Source: Anaerophaga thermohalophila DSM 12881
GTDB taxonomy: Bacteria; Bacteroidota; Bacteroidia; Bacteroidales; Marinilabiliaceae
Length of the DNA: 64,000 nt
Assembly (NCBI RefSeq): GCF_000191885.1
Contig: NZ_AEWI01000012.1
Span: forward strand, 1-64,000
Direction of reading: 5' to 3'
Both the position numbers and the translations under genes were made by a program. Positions 36,918 to 45,392 of this stretch are shown piece after piece. Below the pieces are notes generated by a model that had not been told where the DNA came from, ran no database searches, and saw only the letters and a program-made list of their open reading frames with translations. How positions within the stretch are numbered: position 1 is the stretch's first letter; the number at the start of each line of letters is the position of its first letter.

Positions 36918-37058
36918 GAGTCCGGTCTAAAAAGCATCTTTGTTGCCAAACTCGTTGTTGTTTTAAATTTTTGCATCCTCATTAACAACAAGTTAACTCC
37001 GGTACAAAAATTTAGAACGCCTTGATTTAGACAAAAATATGCTTTTTATACTGCACTC
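36918..37058. mobile_element. MITE-like palindromic element, class 1, copy 4
   Basis: A 141-bp copy flanked by the exact 6-bp direct repeat AAGTTT (36912-36917 and 37059-37064). It starts GAGTCCGGTCTAAAAAGC and ends GCTTTTTATACTGCACTC. It separates two same-strand glycosyltransferase genes and abuts the start region of the downstream one. Confidence 0.92.
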
Positions 37059-37134
37059 AAGTTTGTTTTCAATATTTCTTACGGTAAGTGAATCAAAAAA
37101 TTGTAGGGAAAGACTCATCCATGTAAAAGGGATT

Positions 37135-38412
37135 TTATGAAGAGACCTGGTTAAGTATCGAGTTATAGATTGCTGTGTATTTTGAGGCCACTATTTCCGG
37201 CGAAAAATTATTCACTGCGAATTCTCTGGCATTAGAGGCCAATTCCTCATGGTTGTCCAGAATATACAGAATGCCTTCACCGAGGTTTTTCCACTTGTCG
37301 GGAGCTGCCAGAAAACCATTTTCCTGATGTTTTACCATTTCCGGGACACCACCGATATTAAAAGCAACAACCGGTGTACCGCATGCCAGTGATTCTACCA
37401 CGGTATTGGGCAGGTTATCCTGCATAGAAGGCAGCACGAAAACGTCGGCGGCCTGATAAAGACGGGCCATGTTCGCCTGACCGGTTACAACGTCGAAGGT
37501 ATGCATCAGAAAAGGAGATTGCCACTGAAAGGCTTCAACCTTTTTGCCGAATACCACCAGCTCTATCTCTTTTCGCAGATGAGGACGTGTTGCATTCAGA
37601 TTTTTCAGGGCGCGAAGCAGCAAATTGGCTCCTTTCCTCGGGTCAAAAACATTTGCTGCTCCAAAGAGAACAAGTTTTTTATTTAACGGTAGTCCAAGCT
37701 GTTTTCTGACTTCTTCTTTATTTGCCGGGCTGAAAATATTGACATCGACGGGATTAAAGACCTGGCGAACCGAATGTTTAAGGTCTTTGCGAACCAACGA
37801 ACTTTTTTCGGCCATCTCTTTCATCCAATTGCTGCAGCCAACAAACGTAATGGCAGCATCGGCATACATCTTCTCTTTCAGCACATGCTGGTGTGCCGAT
37901 AAATCGTTCTCTCCCGGTGATTTGAGGAGAGGACAGTTTCCGCAGGCAGATGTGAATCCACCACAACTACCCGGATAATGACATCCTCCGGTAAAAGGCC
38001 ACATGTCGTGTAAGGTCCAGATAACCGGTTTGCCGGTCTGTATAAGTTTTTTTAATCCATGAAGTGATAAGAATCCCTGGTTAATCCAGTGAAGGTGAAG
38101 AACATCGGCATCTCTGACCAGCGGATGACGGCTGATATCATATCCGAAACGGCCGGACGAGAAAGCAAATCTTTTTTCCCGGTTTTTCTCATCCCTGACG
38201 AAGGCGAATACTTCTGCCGCGAATTTTAATTGTTGGAGAATTTGCCCTGCACGCGACTTAATAAAAGGTGTAATGCCGGGATGTTCTCCTTCGGACTGCA
38301 AGACAAGCATCTTGGCATCCGTGCCGTTTTCCCTGAGCGCGTCAAGCAATCTTAAGGCTGCCAAAGCAGCACCACCTGTCTGGTCGCTTTTATTGATGTG
38401 CAGAACTTTCAC
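37135..38412 (-). CDS. Family 1/4 glycosyltransferase (GT-B fold)
   Basis: A 425-aa glycosyltransferase. The N-terminal acceptor domain starts VLHINKSDQTGGAALAALRLL and holds WTLHDMWPFTGGCHYPGSCGGF, a cysteine-bearing stretch common in Bacteroidota family 4 enzymes. The C-terminal donor domain has LFGAANVFDPRKGANLLLRAL, VFVLPSMQDNLPNTVVESLACGTPVVAF (E-x7-E type motif) and NIGGVPEMV. It likely adds a sugar in surface polysaccharide or lipid glycosylation. It lies 5' to the GT2 gene on the same strand, separated by a MITE. Confidence 0.87.
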   Translation of the reverse strand: MKVLHINKSDQTGGAALAALRLLDALRENGTDAKMLVLQSEGEHPGITPFIKSRAGQILQQLKFAAEVFAFVRDEKNREKRFAFSSGRFGYDISRHPLVRDADVLHLHWINQGFLSLHGLKKLIQTGKPVIWTLHDMWPFTGGCHYPGSCGGFTSACGNCPLLKSPGENDLSAHQHVLKEKMYADAAITFVGCSNWMKEMAEKSSLVRKDLKHSVRQVFNPVDVNIFSPANKEEVRKQLGLPLNKKLVLFGAANVFDPRKGANLLLRALKNLNATRPHLRKEIELVVFGKKVEAFQWQSPFLMHTFDVVTGQANMARLYQAADVFVLPSMQDNLPNTVVESLACGTPVVAFNIGGVPEMVKHQENGFLAAPDKWKNLGEGILYILDNHEELASNAREFAVNNFSPEIVASKYTAIYNSILNQVSS

Positions 38413-38446
38413 GGGCTCGATTGTTTAAGCGTAAAGATAGAAATTT

Positions 38447-38716
38447 TTATGGCACCGGATCATATCCGCTACCGCCCCACGGATTGCAGGATAAGATACG
38501 TTTGGTAGCCAGCCACAATCCTTTGAATGGGCCATGCTTTTTCAAGGCCTGTATTGAGTAAACCGAACATGTGGGTGTATACCGGCATGATGGGCCTGTC
38601 ATAGGAGAGATTACCCATTGGTAAAATTTGACCGGTATGATCAGAATGAATATCAGTAATTTTCTGATTCCCTTATATATTTTGCGAAGTATTTCCATAT
38701 CCCTCGGTTTTTTCAA
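38447..38716 (-). CDS. yidD: Membrane protein insertion efficiency factor
   Basis: An 89-aa YidD protein with an amphipathic N-terminus ([22 protein letters not shown]) and the conserved cysteine pattern [46 protein letters not shown] (in parts). It assists YidC-dependent insertion. It overlaps the end of rnpA by 44 bp, the classical arrangement. An internal ATG at 38698 ([10 protein letters not shown]) is an equally likely start. Confidence 0.9.
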   Translation of the reverse strand: MKKPRDMEILRKIYKGIRKLLIFILIIPVKFYQWVISPMTGPSCRYTPTCSVYSIQALKKHGPFKGLWLATKRILSCNPWGGSGYDPVP

Positions 38717-39089
38717 TCAATTGCAACAGCGCTTTCTTCATCCCTTTTTCAATGGTATGATAATCCAGCTCTTTTTCAGCAATGTACAAAAAGGCAACTG
38801 CAATTTGAAGATTTCTTTCCTGAAAAACACGGATGAAGCAGGGTTTGTTTAAACGATAGGATTCACGCATACGACGTTTCAGAAGGTTTCGTTTTACAGC
38901 CTGTTTAAACCGTTTTTTCGAAACCTGAAACATTACCTGAACCGGAACATCCCCGGGAAGTTCTGTGGGCAAAAACCGGATACGCAACGGATATGCCAGA
39001 AAGGTTTCACCTTTTAGAAAGAGCTGGTCGATGATTTTACGACTGCACAGCTTTTCGTTTTTCCCGAAAGTGAAACCTGATCGATGCAT
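38673..39089 (-). CDS. rnpA: Ribonuclease P protein component
   Basis: A 138-aa basic protein, the protein cofactor of RNase P for tRNA 5' processing. The hallmark RNR region reads [17 protein letters not shown], preceded by [11 protein letters not shown]. The N-terminus [19 protein letters not shown] is typical for the phylum. It overlaps yidD. Upstream, hemD ends 175 bp away on the same strand. Unlike many bacteria, rpmH is not adjacent. Confidence 0.93.
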   Translation of the reverse strand: MHRSGFTFGKNEKLCSRKIIDQLFLKGETFLAYPLRIRFLPTELPGDVPVQVMFQVSKKRFKQAVKRNLLKRRMRESYRLNKPCFIRVFQERNLQIAVAFLYIAEKELDYHTIEKGMKKALLQLIEKTEGYGNTSQNI

Positions 39090-39264
39090 ACCTGAAATTA
39101 GTTATTTTGAGCAGGGATATCGCCTGGCAAAGTAGTACAGAAAAAAGCCTGTAGTGAAAATAGCCGGGAAGGCACTACTGCTTAAAAATCAACATAATTC
39201 TTCAGCTCCCGGCTTAGTTCTTCCCTTATAACCATAAATGCCCGTAGGCGGACCTTATGATGCA

Positions 39265-40011
39265 CTACTTTTTGTTATGCTTCTTGATGTACATCTCCAA
39301 AGCTGCTGTCATGGATGGTGCCTGCGGCATGGGTGCCTGGATGTCGAGCCGCAATCCGGCCTCTTTAACGGCCTTGGCTGTTGCAGGGCCAAACGAAGCA
39401 ATAAGCGTATCGTTTTGTTTGAAATCAGGGAAATTCTGCAACAACGACTTTATTCCCGATGGGCTGAAAAAGACCAAAACATCATAATCAATGTCTTTCA
39501 GATCGCTTAAGTCGCTGCTCACCGTCCTGTATAAAATGGCTTTGGTGAACTTGACTTTGGCCTTTGTCAGAAGGTTGGGTATTTCAGGTTTGTGGATGTC
39601 GGAAAGCGGCACCAGAAACTTTTCCTGTTTATGCTTTTTTATCACTTCCACCAAATCCGGAAATTTCCCGGTAGAGTGGAAGATTTTTCGCTTTCTGTAC
39701 ACGATATACTTTTGCAGATAGAAAGCAGTGGCTTCTGAAATACAAAAGTACTTCATGTCGTCGGGAACTGTTACCCGGGTTTCTTCACATATTCTGAAGA
39801 AATGGTCGATGGCCGTACGGCTTGTGAAAATTACCGCATTGTGGTCGAGAATATTGATCTTCTGTTGTCTGAATTCTTTGGAAGATACCCCTTCAACCTG
39901 AATGAATGGCCTGAAATCAATCTTCACATTGTTCTTCTCAGACAGGTCGAAATATGGGGATTTTGGCGTTGACGGTTTAGGCTGCGAAACCAGAATTTTT
40001 TTGATCTTCAA
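39265..40011 (-). CDS. hemD: Uroporphyrinogen-III synthase
   Basis: A 248-aa HemD-type protein with two Rossmann-like lobes. Seen are KKILVSQPKP at the start, AVIFTSRTAIDHFF, a central VPLSDIHKPEIPNLL, YRTVSSDL and the C-lobe DVLVFFSPSGIKSLLQNF with FGPATAKAVKEAGL. It closes hydroxymethylbilane into uroporphyrinogen III in haem synthesis. The sequence family is weakly conserved, but the neighbourhood DUF4271-HemD-RnpA-YidD is a recurring Bacteroidota order and supports the call. It starts 49 bp after the DUF4271 gene. Confidence 0.85.
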   Translation of the reverse strand: MKIKKILVSQPKPSTPKSPYFDLSEKNNVKIDFRPFIQVEGVSSKEFRQQKINILDHNAVIFTSRTAIDHFFRICEETRVTVPDDMKYFCISEATAFYLQKYIVYRKRKIFHSTGKFPDLVEVIKKHKQEKFLVPLSDIHKPEIPNLLTKAKVKFTKAILYRTVSSDLSDLKDIDYDVLVFFSPSGIKSLLQNFPDFKQNDTLIASFGPATAKAVKEAGLRLDIQAPMPQAPSMTAALEMYIKKHNKK

Positions 40012-40060
40012 TTTGCTTAAGTTTTAGTTCAACAAAACCAGAAACCATTCCAGTACCAGG

Positions 40061-41233
40061 TCAATAAAACAGCACCTTATACAGTATTGACAAGGGTAAA
40101 ATTTCCAGGGCACAAAGGTACAAAATAATGTAATAACCTGAAAGTGCATCCCTTAAATTTGCCTGTATACCTCTTGCTATCTGTATTAGATACAGCAAAA
40201 TAAAAACAGAAAAACCGATTTTCGGAACAAAATGCCGTGTTTCGGGTTCCAAAAACGGGAAAAGAGCAATCAGGGGCAGCAAAATAACACCATAAGCTTT
40301 GCTCATTACCGATGACTGAGATAAATATTCCTTTGTTCGATCCTGTACTCTGAAAACCCATCCGATGAACTGGTAAACGATTATTTTCAGGGTGAAAATT
40401 ACAAGCAGAAATCCGAAAAGTGTGAGCCAGAGTTTCCAACCTGAAATATCGAAGAAACTGCGATCGGTCAAAATCATGAACTCATATAAAAACAGCGAGA
40501 AATTGGCATAGAATAAAAATCCCAGCCATATTGAAGCAGGTTTTTCACTGCGTGAAGAAGTGGATTGAAGGGTATTGGCCACATTTGTAAAGGCGATTGC
40601 ATTAAAAACATTTGTCAGATATTTTTGCCATCTGAAACGGATGATACCGGTGACTGCAACCATGATAATAATGGTTGTTATAAACCAGGTAACAGAAAGC
40701 AGGTCGCTGTTTTGTTCCTGTGAAGTCGGAAGTTTCTCCTCCCCGACAGGAGTAGTTTCTTTTAACGCCTCAATGGTTTTTTTGCCAAAAACAGCGGTGT
40801 CGGATTTTGTTTCGGCAATAACCTCCTTTGTTTCTTCTCTGCCTTCTTCGTGCTCAATTATGTTACCTGACTTCATAACAGATTGCAACAAGCAGACAGA
40901 ATCGTTGGATGCTGAGGACCAAAGCTGCTTTGCAAATCCCGATGATTTCCAGTCGGAGATAAGTATGTAATCGAGAGTATCCGGATAATTTGCTTGCGCA
41001 GGTTGGGTACCAGTTTTTTCGGGCTCTTCCGTCACTTTGGTTGTAACCTCTCTGATCTGCTCTTGTTCAGTCCGGGCGTGGACAGGATCTTCTTCTGACA
41101 GAACCTTTATTTTTGGCCGTTCCACTTTGAGCTCGATGTCTTGTGGTACGTCAACGGCAGGACGAAGGATATTCAAGGCAGTGTCCTGTTGCGGAACAAA
41201 AGGCATATATGCAGGATGCAGGTTGTTCTTCAT
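40061..41233 (-). CDS. DUF4271 membrane protein
   Basis: A protein of about 390 aa from the preferred ATG (MKNNLHPAYMPF). The first ~170 residues are soluble, charged and low in complexity (VTTKVTEEPEKTGTQPAQ). The C-terminal ~220 residues contain seven or so hydrophobic helices that fit DUF4271. The function is unknown, but the gene is regularly next to hemD in this phylum. A longer frame to 41347 overlaps the LOG gene end, so the internal start at 41233 is chosen. Confidence 0.82.
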   Translation of the reverse strand: MKNNLHPAYMPFVPQQDTALNILRPAVDVPQDIELKVERPKIKVLSEEDPVHARTEQEQIREVTTKVTEEPEKTGTQPAQANYPDTLDYILISDWKSSGFAKQLWSSASNDSVCLLQSVMKSGNIIEHEEGREETKEVIAETKSDTAVFGKKTIEALKETTPVGEEKLPTSQEQNSDLLSVTWFITTIIIMVAVTGIIRFRWQKYLTNVFNAIAFTNVANTLQSTSSRSEKPASIWLGFLFYANFSLFLYEFMILTDRSFFDISGWKLWLTLFGFLLVIFTLKIIVYQFIGWVFRVQDRTKEYLSQSSVMSKAYGVILLPLIALFPFLEPETRHFVPKIGFSVFILLYLIQIARGIQANLRDALSGYYIILYLCALEILPLSILYKVLFY

Positions 41234-41300
41234 AGAAACGGTATTGAAATGCAAAAATATAATATTTTTGGGGGATATGTTTTTGTTTGGCGCTGAGAAA

Positions 41301-41888
41301 TTAAACCGCCGCAAACCGGATAGAATCTTTCCCCCATGGTTTTGCATTTTCTATGGCAGGTACCACATCTTCGGGACGGTCAACAATGTTCCACATTTCG
41401 TTATGAACAGGGCGCATAAATTTTTCTTTGACCATTTTCGCGGTTAATTGCAGCAACCCGTTGTAGAAGCCGTCGGTATTAAGTACGATGATGGGATGGG
41501 GATATTGTCCCAGTTTTTTAAGCGATAATACTTCGAAAAGTTCCTCCAAAGTGCCGGTACCGCCGGGGAGGGCGACTATGCCTGAACTGCGTTGCACCAT
41601 CAATTCTTTACGTTTGTGCATGGTTTCCACATGTATCATGTCTTGCACATCCTTATGCTCCCACTCCACGTCAACCATGAATCGCGGAATTATGCCGGTA
41701 ATCGACCCGTTAAGTTTCAGTGCTTCGTCGGCGACTGCACCCATCAGACCAACTGCTCCGCCACCGTAGATAATACCATAACCGGCTTTTACAAGGGAGG
41801 CTGACACGCTGCGGGCTGCCATGAAATATTTCTCTGGTACCTTAGGACTGGAAGCACAGAATATGGCTATTTTTTTATTAAGGCTCAT
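41301..41888 (-). CDS. LOG-family protein (cytokinin riboside 5'-monophosphate phosphoribohydrolase-like)
   Basis: A 195-aa Rossmann-fold protein of the TIGR00730 group. Diagnostic motifs are YGGGAVGLMGAVAD (41-54), MHKRKELM (about 90-97) and PGGTGTLEELFE (108-119). These enzymes split nucleoside monophosphates at the N-glycosidic bond. In bacteria the natural substrate is often unknown. It leads the DUF4271-hemD-rnpA-yidD run on the minus strand with 67 bp to the next start. Confidence 0.92.
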   Translation of the reverse strand: MSLNKKIAIFCASSPKVPEKYFMAARSVSASLVKAGYGIIYGGGAVGLMGAVADEALKLNGSITGIIPRFMVDVEWEHKDVQDMIHVETMHKRKELMVQRSSGIVALPGGTGTLEELFEVLSLKKLGQYPHPIIVLNTDGFYNGLLQLTAKMVKEKFMRPVHNEMWNIVDRPEDVVPAIENAKPWGKDSIRFAAV

Positions 41889-41947
41889 AGAGGAATCGTT
41901 AGATTTTTAGATATAAGATACGAGATACGAGATACAAGATGATTCAT

Positions 41948-42088
41948 GAGCCCGCTCTAAAAAGCATCTTTATTGCTAAACTCAGTGTTGTTTTAAAATT
42001 TTGCATCCTCATTTACAATGAGTTAACTCCGGTACAAAAATTAAAAACGCCTCGATTTTGACAAAAATATGCTTTTTATACCACACTC
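41948..42088. mobile_element. MITE-like palindromic element, class 1, copy 5
   Basis: A 141-bp copy with exact 6-bp flanking repeats ATTCAT (41942-41947 and 42089-42094). It starts GAGCCCGCTCTAAAAAGC and ends GCTTTTTATACCACACTC. It lies upstream of the LOG gene. Confidence 0.92.
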
Positions 42089-42153
42089 ATTCATTATTTT
42101 GTCTGTCGGCTACATTTATCAAATTCCCTTTGAGGTCAGGATGTCCTTCACCC

Positions 42154-42858
42154 TTATTTACCCCAGGGGATAAAATATTCAAGAGAATACGAGAAACCCA
42201 GATTTAAATTGTTATCACCGTTCCCGTATCCCGGTATAGAGTAAGGTTCCAGTACCCGGGAATTATTTTCCATTATTTTCACTCTCAGGTTGAGCGTCCA
42301 GCCCATGTATAAGTTCTTCAACAGCTCAGTCCTCGGTCCTGCCAGTAATTCAATCCAGTGATTGTTGATGACATATTTACTCATAGAGCCATGATAATCA
42401 TCCCAGTAATTGTTCTCAATGATGAAACTGTTGCTGCCATGCTCCTGAAAGGCAAAGCCGTAGTTTAGTCCAATGAAAATATTGTCTTTATTCCCGGGTT
42501 CATCCACATCGAAAAAGTCGTATAAAATTCCCAGTTTAAGGAATGACCCGTTGCTTTCGTAATGATAGTTTCGTTCCTCCTGATTTTCCTCCGAGAAAGT
42601 AAGGTTTTCAAAGCCTGCTTCAGCACGGATAAACCATTTGGTGGATAGTTTAAAATGCGAAATTACAGAAAATGCAGTTTTGTCTGTGTCAAATAAATGT
42701 CCAATAGGCCCTTCAAGGTTTAGCCCCAGAGTCATTCCCTGTTGCTCCCTGTCTTCTTTTAATTTTAGACTTTCCCGTTCCTGGCCGGAAGAAGTCTGAT
42801 ACGGAAAAAGAAAAAGGCTAATAAATATAAAGCTTAATATTTTCGAGTGTTTCACCAT
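42154..42858 (-). CDS. DUF6048 outer-membrane beta-barrel-like protein
   Basis: About 234 aa from the preferred ATG (MVKHSKILSFIFISLFLFPYQ), which gives a clean signal peptide. The mature part alternates polar and aromatic residues as in small outer-membrane barrels (LKLGILYDFFDV, NIFIGLNYGFAFQEHG, LNLGFSYSLEYFIPWGK). It fits the DUF6048 family, which pairs with DUF6452 in Bacteroidota. Its start overlaps the end of the DUF6452 gene by 41 bp, indicating translational coupling. The longer frame to 42903 would spoil the signal peptide. Confidence 0.8.
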   Translation of the reverse strand: MVKHSKILSFIFISLFLFPYQTSSGQERESLKLKEDREQQGMTLGLNLEGPIGHLFDTDKTAFSVISHFKLSTKWFIRAEAGFENLTFSEENQEERNYHYESNGSFLKLGILYDFFDVDEPGNKDNIFIGLNYGFAFQEHGSNSFIIENNYWDDYHGSMSKYVINNHWIELLAGPRTELLKNLYMGWTLNLRVKIMENNSRVLEPYSIPGYGNGDNNLNLGFSYSLEYFIPWGK

Positions 42859-43282
42859 ATTGTACAGTAGGATAAATGACAGAAACGGAATCAATAAATG
42901 CATTACTGTGTATAACAGTATCTAAATCAAAGGAAAAAATGTACCCACACTCTCTGGAGATAAAGTTGAGTTCTTTCTCGTATATAAAATGGATGGTATC
43001 TTTCAGGGTGTTGGCTGAAATAACAAATGAAGTGGTATCGGTATGATAATCCAGAGGTAAGAACAGCTCAGAAATAGTTTGATTGCGGTAAATACTGTCT
43101 TCCATGTTAAGTCCTGTTACTGAAACTTGTGTCAGGGTGGTGTCGTTGTCTTCTTGCCACCAGGCCGAAAACAAACTTGCCTGAACTGCATTCTGGTTGG
43201 AGAGACAGGCTTCATCGCTTTCGCATCCGGCAATTGACAGGATGAGTGATGTGCTAATTAATAAATAAGTTATCAGTTTCAT
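42818..43282 (-). CDS. DUF6452 lipoprotein
   Basis: A lipoprotein of about 154 aa: MKLITYLLISTSLILSIAGC ends in the lipobox Cys at 20. The mature region (ESDEACLSNQ, FSAWWQEDNDTTL, FLPLDYHTDTTSFVIS, ISRECGYIFSFDLD) fits DUF6452, an uncharacterised partner of DUF6048. The ATG at 43282 is chosen over the longer frame to 43306 because it starts the signal peptide. Upstream lies about 230 bp with no recognised feature, then a class-2 MITE. Confidence 0.82.
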   Translation of the reverse strand: MKLITYLLISTSLILSIAGCESDEACLSNQNAVQASLFSAWWQEDNDTTLTQVSVTGLNMEDSIYRNQTISELFLPLDYHTDTTSFVISANTLKDTIHFIYEKELNFISRECGYIFSFDLDTVIHSNAFIDSVSVIYPTVQYGETLENIKLYIY

Positions 43283-43511
43283 AAAATCCCGGATATATTC
43301 GTGCAAAGTTAGAAAATAAAGTGGTTTTTTTGTGTGCCCGTTTTAGTACATCCTTTTGTTCGATTTCGTGCAATTTGATATTCTGTCAGGATGATCACGT
43401 TTTAATTTAATTTGTTATGCGTCAGCTAAATATTTTCTTTGGCCTGCAAATTGTTTTAACAATTTTTCAGACCTCAAAACCATTCTCTTCAAAATGATAA
43501 AAATATTTGTT

Positions 43512-43653
43512 GAGTGCAGTATAAAAAGCCTTCAAACTGCTGATTTTTACTATTTTTACCCCTGACCCCTAAAGAGGAACTGCTAAAAATCAGCAGTTTG
43601 AAAAAGTCCCCTTTAGGGGATTTAGGGGTCAAAAGGCTTTTTAGACTGCACTC
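43512..43653. mobile_element. MITE-like element, class 2 (different core, same ends), copy 1
   Basis: A 142-bp element begins GAGTGCAGTATAAAAAGC and ends GCTTTTTAGACTGCACTC, the same ends as class 1. Its core is unrelated: inverted CAAACTGCTGATTTTTA / TAAAAATCAGCAGTTTG plus a CCCCTTTAGGGGATTTAGGG segment. It is flanked by exact 6-bp repeats TTTGTT (43506-43511 and 43654-43659). Confidence 0.9.
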
Positions 43654-43787
43654 TTTGTTGGTTTTATTTTTCAAAATGTTGAATGGCTGCGGGCACAATA
43701 CAATGCGGGTCACCTTTTTGGTTTTTTGGCTGTTGCAATGATTGAGATGGTGGCAGAAGGCATTTATTGAGGTTGTTTTTAATATCT

Positions 43788-43924
43788 GAGTACGTTATAA
43801 AAAAGCATATTTTTGTCAAAATTAAGGCTTTTTAGATTTTTTGTGTCTCAGTTAACCCGTTGTTAATGAGGACGCAAAAATTTAAAACCACAATGAGTTT
43901 GGCAACGAAGATATTTTTAGCCTG
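43788..43924. mobile_element. MITE-like element, class 1, decayed copy 6
   Basis: About 137 bp match class 1 with many substitutions (GAGTACGTTATAAAAAAGC at the left, TTAACCCGTTGTTAATGAGG in the centre). The right end has lost the terminal CTC, and the flanks ATATCT/ATTTAT match at only 4 of 6 positions, so this is an old insertion. Confidence 0.75.
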
Positions 43925-44009
43925 ATTTATGAATAGATTAGGTTAGATTGGGCCTGGATCAATAAGTAAAATTTTTATACAAGCCTCTTAACCAATAAAA
44001 AGTTATAGT

Positions 44010-45344
44010 ATGAAGAAAATGAAAAGAAGCTCATTATTCCTGCTGGCGTTGGTGCTTTCAGGAAGTGTAATGTTTGCCCGGCAGCGGCAGATCGAATTCA
44101 CGGAGTATGACCTTGACAACGGACTGCATGTCATTCTCCATGAAGACCATTCTACGCCGATTGTATCGGTAAGCGTGATGTATCATGTCGGATCGAAGAA
44201 TGAACAACCCGATCGTACCGGATTTGCACACTTCTTTGAACACCTGATGTTTGAAGGAACAGAGAATATTCCCCGGGGCGAATATTCCAGGTATGTGGAA
44301 AAATCGGGCGGAACCTTGAATGCCAACACATCGGCCGACCGTACTTATTATTATGAAATTCTTCCTTCCAATCAGCTCGAAATGGGGCTCTGGCTTGAGT
44401 CGGAGCGGATGCTTCATGCGAAAGTCGACAGCATGGGTATTGCCACACAAAAACAGGTTGTGATAGAAGAGAAAAAACAAAATTACGACAACCGGCCTTA
44501 CGGTTCAATGCTGATCGAGGTAATGAAAAGGGCTTTTAAAGAACATCCCTATCGCTGGACAACCATCGGTGATCCCGATCATATCAGGGCAGCCAAAGAT
44601 GAGGAATTTCGACACTTCTATGATCAGTTTTACGTGCCCGACAATGCCGTTCTGGTTATAGCCGGTGACATTGAACCTGAAAAAACCAGGCAGTTGGTTC
44701 AAAAATATTTTGGAGACATTCCTTCCGCCGAAGGAGAGATATACCGTCCCGACGTTGTTGAGCCACCGTTAGGAGGGGAAGTCCGTGATACCGTTTACGA
44801 CAACATTCAGGTGCCGCTTATACTTCATGCTTATCGTACACCCGCCATGGGAACAGAAGATTATTATGCACTGGAGATGTTGAGCACCCTTTTGGCCGAC
44901 GGACAGAGTTCGCGTCTTTACAAGTCGCTCGTCGATGAACAGCAAATTGCCATGCAGGTGAGTTCTTTCCCGCTTCCGTTTCGTGATCCAAGCGTTAGCA
45001 TCGTGTTAGCGTTGCCCAATATGGGAAAGGATACTGAAGAATTGGAACAGGCCATGATTGCCGAAATTGAAAAGGTGAAGAACAATCTTATTGATGAAAA
45101 GGAGTTTCAGAAACTGAAAAATAAATTCGAGAACGATATTATCAGCAGCAAAACCAGAGTTGCCGGTATCGCCAACGATCTTGCGCGGTATTATACCTAT
45201 TTCGGCGATACCGATATGATTAATTCGGAACTGGATAAATACATGTCGGTTACCCGCGAAGATATTAAACGAGTGGCCAATAAGTACTACACCGAAGACA
45301 ATCGTGTCGTTCTTTATTATTTACCTGAAAGTCAGAAAAAGTAA
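44010..45344 (+). CDS. M16 zinc protease, catalytic member
   Basis: A 444-aa pitrilysin-family peptidase with a signal peptide (MKRSSLFLLALVLSGSVMFA). The inverted zinc motif HxxEH is present as AHFFEH (His74, Glu77, His78), and the distal zinc Glu lies in the conserved VIEEKKQNYDNRPYG region about 75 residues later. It is exported, so it likely degrades peptides in the periplasm. The next gene, 48 bp downstream, encodes a larger M16 protein lacking the zinc motif; such active/inactive pairs form heterodimers in bacteria. Confidence 0.93.
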   Translation: MKKMKRSSLFLLALVLSGSVMFARQRQIEFTEYDLDNGLHVILHEDHSTPIVSVSVMYHVGSKNEQPDRTGFAHFFEHLMFEGTENIPRGEYSRYVEKSGGTLNANTSADRTYYYEILPSNQLEMGLWLESERMLHAKVDSMGIATQKQVVIEEKKQNYDNRPYGSMLIEVMKRAFKEHPYRWTTIGDPDHIRAAKDEEFRHFYDQFYVPDNAVLVIAGDIEPEKTRQLVQKYFGDIPSAEGEIYRPDVVEPPLGGEVRDTVYDNIQVPLILHAYRTPAMGTEDYYALEMLSTLLADGQSSRLYKSLVDEQQIAMQVSSFPLPFRDPSVSIVLALPNMGKDTEELEQAMIAEIEKVKNNLIDEKEFQKLKNKFENDIISSKTRVAGIANDLARYYTYFGDTDMINSELDKYMSVTREDIKRVANKYYTEDNRVVLYYLPESQKK

Positions 45345-45392
45345 CCTGACACTGAAAAAACCAGATTTTTCCATTTTAAAATACTGAGTATT

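Noticed and set aside
36899-36991. N-terminal extension of the GT2 glycosyltransferase
   Set aside because: The extra 31 codons come from the class 1 MITE and precede the conserved VSIITVVYN start, so the internal ATG was chosen.
43489-43713. 74-codon minus-strand ORF
   Set aside because: It lies almost wholly inside the class 2 MITE and is a product of its palindromes.
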